Positions 41,801 to 44,016 of a stretch of 44,016 nucleotides of DNA are shown here, piece after piece. The stretch's first letter is position 1, and each line of letters starts with the position of its first letter. A model generated the notes under the pieces. That model ran no database searches. It was given only the letters and a program-made list of their open reading frames with translations, and was not told where the DNA came from. The DNA comes from Chara braunii. Taxonomy: Eukaryota > Streptophyta > Charophyceae > Charales > Characeae. Both the position numbers and the translations under genes were made by a program. The stretch spans positions 328,060 to 372,075 of the forward strand of contig BFEA01000175.1 of NCBI GenBank assembly GCA_003427395.1. The letters are read 5' to 3'.

Positions 41801-43409
41801 ATCAAATGTGGTGACGGATACGTCTGCCAGCTTCGAATGGGGAACGACTTTGTGGAATTGATGCTGGAAGAGGCCAAGCGCGTTCATGGCGACATTTTAC
41901 CATCTCCCGCTCCAGGCAAGAAAATCTTCGTGCTTAAGCAGGTAGGTCGCAGTGAGCTTCTTTTTTTTGTCCTGTTTCCTTAAGAGGGTGGCACTGAGCT
42001 AAAAAAACTTGAAAAAAGAAAGTCCACCAAGACAAGTCACACAGACGTCCTTTTTTTTTTTTTTTTTCCGGACGTCCTTTCCTTGCACGTCATACATGTC
42101 TTCCTTTTTTTTTCTGTCATTCATTCAAAACCTGGCAATTGGGTCTCTAATGGGACTCTATTCTTAAGGACCTTAACATCAAGTACCCTCCCACTCCATG
42201 GGTCCGAGACAGCAGACAGCAGCATTGATTGATTGCTGCGCTTTTCTAAGGAAGGAGATGTACTGCTGCTCCACCCCTGGAGTTTATCCCTTTTTAGACT
42301 CTCCCTTTTTATGTCTGTCCTGCCGGCCGATCCGACTGGATTTTCCACAACCCCTGCTGTTACGAGCTGGTCCGTAAAAACCCGTCGAAAATTATCGAGT
42401 TCCACTACCCCTGTTGTTACGAGCTGGTCGGTGAAAACTCGTTGAAAGTCGATTTCATCCGAACTTTCCTGTCATCATCTATACCATACTTGTCACGCCT
42501 ACCCTCTCAGTTGGCAAGTTCTTGTCCTGCTTACTGTCTTCCCACAAACATAATGCATACACGTTGTATTAGAGTTTGCGAGAAAAAAATAGATGATTTG
42601 CGTATGCATTGTATTCGAATATGCCAGCTGTTCGACTAGAACGCATGCGTTGTATTCGAATAGAACGCACACGTACTGCAGCCCAAAGCCTGAGCAGCAA
42701 GTGCCTACACAGAGTACACCTTACACACCCGTGTGGAGAGTGTTTCTACTCCAGATCGGTGCCACGAATACCGAGGGAGCCTTGTACCACTAACAAAAAT
42801 GTGAAATAGCTTCAAATAAGGAGGAAAACAACAAACCTTAGTTTGCTGCCCTCTTCTTCCTCCTCTCCCTCCCCCCCTCCCCCCCCCTCTCCTGTGCTTC
42901 CTCTATGCTGTTTGCACGCATGTATTCTTTTCTTCCAACACACTTCCGTTTCATGGTTAGTAGCAATACCTTCTTTTTTTTTTTTTTTTTTTTCAAAAGT
43001 AGGAAGATAGCAACATTGGTGCAACAAGTTGCCAGATTTGACATGCTGTGTACAGTTTGATGGCTTCCTATTATTGTATTGTTTGGTGTCCAAGGGCTAC
43101 CAGTGAAAACGGCACAGTGGGAAGAGTGGGAAGAGTGGGGGAGACAGGTGGTATACTAGTTTGTAAATTTTGTACGACAAACAGTTGGCGGGACAAGCAG
43201 TTAGAACCAATGGGTTTGCTGCAGCCGCTGGGGGATACATACTTTTGTTCTTTCATAATGTCTTTGTTTGTGGTGGTTGTATCCATAAAAATGTGTTGCG
43301 ATCGTGGCGAAAATTTCTGAGGTTACCTTGGCTCTGTCTGCTTCAGCCCATTGGCGTGGTTGGCGCGATCACTCCATGGAACTATCCCGGCATGCTGGCT
43401 CTAAGGAAG
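14893..43409 (+). CDS. Succinate-semialdehyde dehydrogenase (ALDH5 type), exons 1-6 of a longer gene
   Basis: Oxidises succinate semialdehyde to succinate with NAD(P)+ in the GABA shunt. Plant family members are mitochondrial. Exons 14893-14997, 18687-18786, 35029-35077, 35994-36081, 41831-41941 and 43347-43409 total 516 nt and join in phase into 172 residues. All five complete introns are GT-AG. The product is collinear with plant SSADH through the N-terminal NAD-binding region: [57 protein letters not shown]. The TPWN box holds the conserved Asn of aldehyde dehydrogenases. Catalytic Glu and Cys exons lie beyond the window (family length about 490-530). Start: ATG at 14893 has A at -3 and G at +4 and an upstream in-frame stop. 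No obvious transit peptide is visible, so an upstream exon spliced at 14875 is possible. Introns are 3689, 16242, 916, 5749 and 1405 bp. SSADH is favoured over other ALDHs by the exon 1-2 and exon 6 motifs. Confidence 0.88.
14998..15194 (+). repeat. Duplicated 5' splice-site segment with (CT)n in intron 1
   Basis: The intron start GAGGTACGTTGAATTCTACC recurs at 15164-15183 as GAGGTATGTTGAATTCTACC, continuing CTACCTTCAT in both. A (CT)n tract (about 15050-15107) lies between. The second copy keeps a donor-like GAG/GTATGT, so it is a possible cryptic 5' splice site. Confidence 0.7.
15205..15269. repeat. (CT)n(CA)n microsatellite in intron 1
   Basis: CT repeats pass directly into CA repeats interrupted by G (CACACACGCACACAC). 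Confidence 0.85.
15674..15808 (+). repeat. Dispersed repeat, single arm of the 17.9-18.6 kb palindrome
   Basis: CTTACTGTTTTTCTTGCAGT, CTTTGCCCAAGCTTG and GAATTCGAAACTGTGCAG occur here, at 18515-18632 in the same orientation, and at 17930-18045 inverted. This is a third copy of the arm unit. Confidence 0.75.
16152..16890. repeat. Tandem duplicate, one copy split by a MITE
   Basis: A block beginning near GGCAGAAGGTGTAGAATGAG (16162) and running through GAGCGAGTGTGATTCATAGT to GAGTTCTAAG is repeated at about 16745-16890. The first copy is interrupted at TAA (16287-16289); the second is continuous through TTCTAAGTTCAATACAGGGC. Confidence 0.85.
16290..16715. mobile_element. PIF/Harbinger-type MITE (426 bp, TAA target duplication)
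   Basis: Inverted termini GGGGCTCGTTAGACAC on both ends, matching 19 of 20 bases when extended, and flanked by TAA on both sides (16287-16289, 16716-16718). The uninterrupted sibling at 16869-16880 has a single TAA, an empty site that proves the insertion and the 3-bp target duplication. A TWA target and GG-starting termini are typical of PIF/Harbinger. No transposase frame, so non-autonomous. Confidence 0.85.
16895..17102. repeat. T-rich tandem repeat in intron 1
   Basis: Two copies of a roughly 90-bp unit with TTCTTAAATTT, GTTTCCTTTTGTTTCCTTT and ATTTCAGTCTATTTAT...TGTGTTTGCCC, the second with internal extra copies of TTTTAGTCTAT, ending in poly-T. Confidence 0.75.
17390..17482 (+). repeat. 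Half foldback (CCCGAATA family) fused to a tRNA-like sequence
   Basis: 17390-17420 matches one arm of the foldback family (GACTGGGCGTTCTATTCGGG as at 39391-39410). It runs directly into an A-box-like TAGCTCAGTTGGTA (17419) and a B-box-like GGGTTAAATCCCC (17461), spaced as in a tRNA. No proper anticodon stem forms and acceptor pairing is imperfect, so this looks like a SINE head or tRNA pseudogene, not a working tRNA. Confidence 0.5.
17930..18632. mobile_element. Long imperfect palindrome (foldback element) in intron 1
   Basis: Arms 17930-18090 and 18472-18632 are inverted copies, including CTGCACAGTTTCGAATTCGC and its complement. Inside them a T-tract (18094-18176) faces an A-tract (18352-18470), and GCCATGGCCGAG/CTCGGCCGTGGC continues the pairing toward the centre. 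The whole 700 bp can fold on itself. One N at 18177 marks difficult sequence. No coding capacity. Confidence 0.7.
18687..18786 (+). CDS. SSADH exon 2
   Basis: Acceptor TTCCAG/GTC; 100 nt encode [12 protein letters not shown] and the following helix ISEAEKALS; donor CAG/GTTAAA in phase 1. NPATGE is a hallmark of the SSADH N-terminal domain. Confidence 0.92.
18834..18960. repeat. Pyrimidine minisatellite in intron 2
   Basis: A 26-bp unit containing TCGTCCCTTCTTCCTCC is repeated about three times in a C/T-only stretch. Confidence 0.75.
19204..19440. repeat. Tandem duplication (unit about 122 bp)
   Basis: ATGACTTGCAAATTTGCGAT through AACATCTTCACTCATGCAGC and GGGGGTTAGC occurs twice with a few substitutions. 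The second copy leads into the SINE-like repeat. Confidence 0.85.
19401..19560 (+). repeat. SINE-like repeat, tRNA-derived family 1 (best copy)
   Basis: An A-box-like TAGCTCAGTTGGTA (19406) and a B-box-like GAGTTCGAACTCC (19475) about 69 bp apart, then a tRNA-unrelated body (CTGGAAGCAGGTGAG, ACTACAGTAATTCTG) ending GGGCCGGTCAGTTTGA. Related copies at 10165-10280 (minus) and 38681-38775 (plus). Internal pol III promoter boxes plus dispersed copies fit a SINE; the family is not recognised. Confidence 0.6.
19561..20959. other. Intron 2 DNA, no gene recognised
   Basis: Poly-T (19661-19690), (GT)n (19989-20014), and a short duplication of CCCACATAATTTTTAGTACT (about 20131 and 20164). No exon, RNA gene or protein family is recognised. 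Confidence 0.5.
20960..21240 (+). repeat. Dispersed GC-rich repeat R1 with internal (CT)n, copy 1
   Basis: Matches 33473-33797: CCCGGCAGTGAGGCCGGAC, CCTGGACCAAGG, GGTATATCTCTCCGGCC, a (CT)n tract, then GCACGTGCC...GCACATGCGT. Periodic GGCC/CCGG motifs. Function and class are unknown. Confidence 0.75.
21491..21693 (+). pseudogene. 18S rRNA 3'-end fragment (degenerate, internally duplicated)
   Basis: Matches the conserved end of nuclear 18S rRNA: ACACCGCCTGTGGCTCCTAC (from 21493), helix 44-like sequence, then GAGGAAGGAGAAGTCGTAAC and TGCGGAAGGATCATTG. The conserved GTAACAAGGTTTCCGTAGG reads GTAACAAGGTGTCCGCAGAC, and a 39-nt piece around GTGAGAAGTCGTTGAAC is tandemly duplicated, so it cannot be a working rRNA. 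Only the last 200 or so of about 1800 nt are present. It lies inside SSADH intron 2. Confidence 0.85.
21694..23040. repeat. Cytosine-rich tract replacing the ITS/5.8S region
   Basis: About 1.35 kb dominated by C with T and A and very little G, built from loose motifs such as GATCCCGACC and CCCCCGATC. Long open frames on both strands reflect this composition, not genes. Position after the 18S end suggests a derived ITS1, but no 5.8S sequence is visible. The opposite strand has many G-runs. Confidence 0.6.
23048..23320 (+). pseudogene. 28S (25S) rRNA fragment, domain V region (degenerate)
   Basis: Matches conserved large-subunit sequence near the peptidyl-transferase centre: GATCTGTTAGAAGACAACGC, CATCTCGTGTAGAGCAAAAG, GTACGAATACGAACTGTGAG, GTGTGGCCTATCAATCCT, GAAGCTAGAGGTGTCAGAAA, GTTACCACGGGAGAATT. 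Substitutions at normally invariant sites (standard CACAGGGATAACTGG reads CACGGGAGAATTTGC) rule out function. Everything between 18S and this point of 28S is missing. Confidence 0.85.
23321..24357. other. Intron 2 DNA between rDNA relic and retroelement
   Basis: GC-mixed to 23745, then AT-rich (about 23755-24015) with poly-T, then mixed sequence. A small hairpin (CTTCCTCGACTAAGAGGAAG) lies near 23418. No gene recognised. Confidence 0.5.
24410..24475 (-). repeat. tRNA-like fragment related to the 17.4-kb tRNA-like sequence
   Basis: The minus strand reads GAGTGGCATTCAGGAGGTTG and a B-box-like GGGCTCAAGCCCC. This parallels AGTGGCATTCAGAGGTCTTG and GGGTTAAATCCCC at 17442-17474. Likely a SINE fragment at the edge of the inverted retroelement arm. 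Confidence 0.4.
24477..25752. repeat. Large inverted repeat of a Ty3/gypsy gag leader
   Basis: Arm 1 (about 24477-24990, minus) and arm 2 (about 25056-25752, plus) are near-identical inverted copies around a 60-bp centre. Shared stretches include CAATCCGATTTTGAATCTTT, CAACCAGCAGCGCGTACTCC and TTACTTGACTGCCATTAAG with their complements. Arm 2 carries about 190 bp (25190-25375) that arm 1 lacks, with two CCGGG(T/G)CCAGCG-like pieces. Arm 2 reads into the gag of the plus-strand element, so arm 1 is a flipped extra copy of that element's 5' coding leader. Confidence 0.8.
25560..27479 (+). pseudogene. gag of the second Ty3/gypsy element
   Basis: The N-terminal part in arm 2 is Ser-rich and acidic. 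After the gap the frame continues Pro/Ser/Thr-rich, then a helical [19 protein letters not shown], then [13 protein letters not shown]. After a frameshift near 26800 comes a capsid-type domain ([48 protein letters not shown]). This follows the retrotransposon gag pattern (FDGK, then a Trp/helix-rich core). Not intact. Confidence 0.8.
27600..28300 (+). pseudogene. Zinc knuckle and protease of the second element
   Basis: [16 protein letters not shown] near 27680-27730 is a CCHC-like knuckle with one extra residue before the last Cys. Near 28190 a [17 protein letters not shown] segment fits a retropepsin active site (DSG followed by hydrophobic strand); Phe occupies the position usually held by Ala or Ser. 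The intervening sequence has stops. Confidence 0.6.
28516..28626 (+). repeat. 57-bp tandem duplication in pol
   Basis: AAGGATGAGAAGCAATATCG through CAAATCGGACTCTAC recurs at once as AAGGATGGGAAGCAATATCG. Confidence 0.85.
28852..28911 (+). repeat. 30-bp exact tandem duplication in pol
   Basis: GTTGCATCTCTAACCAATGA plus ten bases occurs twice without change. Confidence 0.9.
29040..29900 (+). pseudogene. Reverse transcriptase of the second element
   Basis: [20 protein letters not shown], then [20 protein letters not shown] (standard FVxKKDGSxRxCxDYRxLN), then [16 protein letters not shown] 38-bp tandem duplication (29383-29457) follows and shifts the reading. [12 protein letters not shown] is followed by a TAG where Gln is usual. 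The YIDD box ([16 protein letters not shown]) lies near 29608. Later parts are in other phases. Clear RT relic. Confidence 0.88.
29990..30560 (+). pseudogene. RNase H of the second element
   Basis: One phase reads [27 protein letters not shown], then [20 protein letters not shown] and [18 protein letters not shown], which are the Ty3 RNase H catalytic strands and helix. A Pro/Thr-rich insertion (30080-30240) separates the halves. [10 protein letters not shown] (about 30520) ends the domain in another phase. Confidence 0.8.
30800..31860 (+). pseudogene. Integrase of the second element
   Basis: Zinc-binding region: [14 protein letters not shown], where the second His of HHCC (normally GHFG) is Tyr, then [11 protein letters not shown]. 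Core: [11 protein letters not shown] (Asp), [14 protein letters not shown] (Asp), and in the next phase [15 protein letters not shown] (Glu). A basic region and a GPY/F-like [12 protein letters not shown] follow. At least three phase changes and stops, so inactive. Confidence 0.82.
31833..31979 (+). repeat. Nested tandem duplications in the integrase tail
   Basis: TATTGCGCCCCTTCAGACGG is present four times with variants, and GGTCTCCCCCTGAGTTC twice. Two rounds of duplication are visible. Confidence 0.85.
32051..32185 (+). pseudogene. Chromodomain at the integrase C-terminus
   Basis: [20 protein letters not shown] then EHLEHA is a well-preserved chromodomain core, with the Y...W aromatic positions and the WEPL signature, typical of chromoviruses. 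Upstream the connection to integrase is broken by a stop at 32046. Confidence 0.85.
32300..33470. other. 3' region after the second element, no gene
   Basis: Ser/Pro-coding low-complexity sequence to about 32570, then non-coding. CAGACATTTT(T/C)TCT...-type units repeat at 33200-33300 (GACACAGGTCAGACATTTTT, GACATAGGGCAGACATTTTC). It may hold the 3' LTR, but no matching copy is seen upstream. Confidence 0.45.
33473..33797 (+). repeat. Dispersed GC-rich repeat R1 with (CT)n(CA)n, copy 2
   Basis: Same unit and orientation as 20960-21240, with a longer (CT)n followed by (CA)n (33681-33766). The pair brackets the rDNA relic and second retroelement 12.5 kb apart. Confidence 0.75.
33898..34149. repeat. 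Tandem duplication (unit about 125-130 bp)
   Basis: GAATCAGTC...ATGGTGCC, TTTCATAGAGACATTTTGTA and AAGCCGCTAGTACACGGCCC occur twice in order with few differences. Confidence 0.9.
34150..35028 (+). other. End of SSADH intron 2
   Basis: Poly-A (34207-34218), a C-run (34401-34417), otherwise mixed sequence running into acceptor GGAACAG at 35028. No further exon or family is recognised. Confidence 0.5.
35029..35077 (+). CDS. SSADH exon 3 (49 nt)
   Basis: Acceptor GGAACAG/TATGG; encodes the rest of a Val codon, then [15 protein letters not shown]; donor ATG/GTAAGG in phase 2. It is too short to find by frame length; family alignment and phase locate it. It lies 16.2 kb from exon 2. Confidence 0.9.
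35590..35622. repeat. (GT)n microsatellite in intron 3
   Basis: Uninterrupted GT repeats. A second (GT)n lies at 35893-35961, 33 bp before exon 4. Confidence 0.9.
35994..36081 (+). CDS. SSADH exon 4
   Basis: Acceptor TTTGTAG/GCATG completes the Trp codon and encodes [19 protein letters not shown] then [10 protein letters not shown]; donor GAG/GTGAGG, phase 0. The LENGKP turn is conserved in aldehyde dehydrogenases. Confidence 0.92.
36411..36690. repeat. Minisatellite GTTACTCT in intron 4
   Basis: Many copies of GTTACTCT with variants GTTGGTTTTACTCG and GTTCGTAACTGTGA. Higher-order unit GTTACTCTGTTGGTTTTACTCG is visible twice in succession near 36443-36500. Confidence 0.85.
36722..36870 (-). 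repeat. SINE-like sequence with poly-A tail on the minus strand
   Basis: On the minus strand a body with B-box-like GATTCAAATC (about 36818-36827) is followed by GGGGG and an A-rich tail (36722-36804). The layout suits a retroposed short element; no second copy was found in the window. Confidence 0.35.
37056..37126. repeat. Two adjacent perfect hairpins
   Basis: GTGGTACGTGA ... TCACGTACCAC, then AGGGAGTCCC ... GGGACTCCCT, with short loops. Function unknown. Confidence 0.6.
37608..37820. mobile_element. hAT-like MITE (213 bp, 8-bp target duplication)
   Basis: Inverted termini CTAGGCTACCAG/CTGGTAACCTAG (11 of 12), flanked on both sides by ATTGATAT (37600-37607, 37821-37828). An 8-bp target duplication with short termini is characteristic of the hAT superfamily. 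GC-rich ends (CCCGGG, GGCCGGGCC) flank an AT-rich centre. No coding capacity. Confidence 0.75.
38681..38775 (+). repeat. SINE-like repeat, tRNA-derived family 1 (copy 3)
   Basis: CTAGCCGTCAGTTGGTAC, GAAATACAGACCCAGTGAG and TTTGAAGTCCACTTGAATGA parallel 19405-19500, with drifted boxes. Cut off by the (GATA)n tract. Confidence 0.55.
38776..38911. repeat. (GATA)n/(GA)n microsatellite
   Basis: GATA repeats interrupted by GATGGATAGA and GATATCTAGATG, ending in (GA)n. Confidence 0.9.
38990..39170. repeat. Short duplicated palindromic segment in intron 4
   Basis: GGTTTGGTCCCAA...TTGGGACCAAACC forms a hairpin around ACATCTGCTGTATTTTTGG. A second copy of the inner sequence and AAGAGCAGTTGA follows at 39099-39165. 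Confidence 0.7.
39302..39422. mobile_element. Foldback element, CCCGAATA family, copy 3
   Basis: Arms contain CGTCTTCACCCGAATAGAAC and its near-complement; the centre TAGCTGTATCTGG/CCAGATACGGCTA also pairs, so the whole 120 bp is a hairpin. Arms and centre match 12554-12670. The open frame running through it (39250-39777) is not a gene. Confidence 0.75.
40786..40860 (+). repeat. SINE-like family 2, partial copy
   Basis: GAAGGCTGCCGGTCCAAATC then GAGAGGTCCGAGGCTGTGGA parallels 41096-41155. Only the B-box half is present. Confidence 0.4.
41056..41165 (+). repeat. SINE-like family 2, tRNA-Leu/Ser-like head
   Basis: GTGGCTGCAGTGGTTACAAT resembles a class II tRNA A-box (GTGGCCGAGTGGTTAA). A B-box-like GGTTTGAGTTC follows 40-50 bp later. 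The body GGGATCCGAGGCTGTGGATG is shared with 40825-40850. Confidence 0.4.
41831..41941 (+). CDS. SSADH exon 5
   Basis: 37 codons between acceptor CTGCCAG/CTT and donor CAG/GTAGGT, phase 0 on both sides. Contains [18 protein letters not shown] and the SPAPGKK...VLKQ strand. No residue is missing relative to the family at the exon 4-5 join, so no exon is skipped. Confidence 0.9.
42350..42440. repeat. Tandem duplication in intron 5
   Basis: CTGTTACGAGCTGGTC plus GAAAACTCG-like sequence occurs twice, about 67 bp apart, followed by short repeats of TTGTATTCGAATA (about 42608-42662). Confidence 0.75.
43347..43409 (+). CDS. SSADH exon 6
   Basis: 21 codons between acceptor GCTTCAG/CCC and donor AAG/GTGTGT, phase 0. 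Encodes [18 protein letters not shown] then LRK. TPWN is the conserved aldehyde dehydrogenase box around the oxyanion Asn. The usual PLAMITRK is here PGMLALRK, a divergence at this point. Confidence 0.92.
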
Positions 43410-43462
43410 GTGTGTGCTTGTGCTTGTCCACTCCTGTGTACTTCTGTATACACATGATACTG

Positions 43463-43463
<1 letters not shown>

Positions 43464-43498
<35 letters not shown>
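43464..43498. repeat. (CT)n microsatellite in intron 6
   Basis: Plain CT repeats about 55 bp after SSADH exon 6. Confidence 0.9.
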
Positions 43499-43500
<2 letters not shown>

Positions 43501-43936
43501 CACATACACATGCAATGAGCCTCTTTAGTTCAACACCAGTGAGCGCACACAATCACACCACATGCATGTATGAGATCACACGAATTTTCACACTGGAGAG
43601 TCTGTGGAGACCAGAAAGATGAAGACCAGGTAGCGCAGCTTATAATTCCAACAAATTATCATATGAGCAATTAAGAGTTTCAGTCACAGGCGCTCAACAG
43701 CGCAACCCAAGTATCAAGTATCTTCACTCAGGTATGTCTCTCTTCCAAAACTCTTCCGTCTTCTCTCTCTATCTTGATCTTCTCTGTCTACCACCTCTCT
43801 TGCATGCACTCACACATCTACTATTCTCAAGGACCTACTCTGAATACACCCACTGTTATGCCTACTAACCCTCTGAAGTCTACTACTACCACTCTGCACT
43901 GGTGCAGCTATGGCTGCCTTCCGTCTGCCAGCGCTA

Positions 43937-43939
43937 TCT

Positions 43940-44016
<77 letters not shown>
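43937..44016. repeat. (CT)n microsatellite at the right edge
   Basis: CT repeats run to the window end; the sequence between 43500 and 43936 is intron with no recognisable exon. Confidence 0.9.

Noticed and set aside
36082-41830. A missing SSADH exon between exons 4 and 5
   Set aside because: The joined protein aligns to the family without a gap at this junction, and phases agree (0/0).

Overview
This window is eukaryotic, repeat-dense nuclear DNA, most likely from a plant-lineage organism with a large genome. A charophyte alga such as Chara would fit, but that is an inference from overall style, not a proof. There are two decayed Ty3/gypsy retrotransposons with chromodomain-type integrases, many small transposons and SINE-like repeats, long (GT)n/(CT)n/(GATA)n microsatellites, fragments of nuclear rDNA, and one real protein-coding gene spread over giant introns.

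Layout. 339-9207 is a minus-strand Ty3/gypsy element with two LTR copies, a primer-binding site, a polypurine tract and broken gag-pol. 9.2-13.3 kb holds a possible plus-strand promoter, compound microsatellites, SINE-like sequence, foldback elements and a MITE family, with an assembly gap at 11073-11275. 13655-14521 (minus) encodes an unusual protein: a Josephin-like (ataxin-3 type) cysteine-protease domain followed by two tandem RING-like zinc-binding repeats. Head-to-head with it, from 14893 on the plus strand, starts a succinate-semialdehyde dehydrogenase (SSADH, ALDH5-type) gene. Six coding exons (14893-14997, 18687-18786, 35029-35077, 35994-36081, 41831-41941, 43347-43409) join through GT-AG introns without a break in phase to give 172 residues. 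The gene runs off the right edge before the catalytic Cys and Glu.

The SSADH introns hold everything else. Intron 1 (3.7 kb) has a PIF/Harbinger-like MITE with its own empty-site control and a 700-bp palindrome. Intron 2 (16.2 kb) holds an 18S rRNA 3' fragment, a 1.3-kb cytosine-rich tract, a 28S rRNA domain V fragment, an inverted duplication of a retroelement gag leader, and a second, plus-strand Ty3/gypsy chromovirus relic (about 25.5-32.3 kb). Intron 4 (5.7 kb) has a minisatellite, a hAT-like MITE with an 8-bp target duplication, SINE-like copies and a (GATA)n array.

Two points stand out. The Josephin-like/double-RING protein pairs a deubiquitinase-type fold with E3-type fingers in one reading frame. 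Much of the non-coding DNA has decayed by short local tandem duplications (30-125 bp), seen in at least ten places. Only SSADH and possibly the Josephin/RING gene look like host genes; all retroelement frames are broken.
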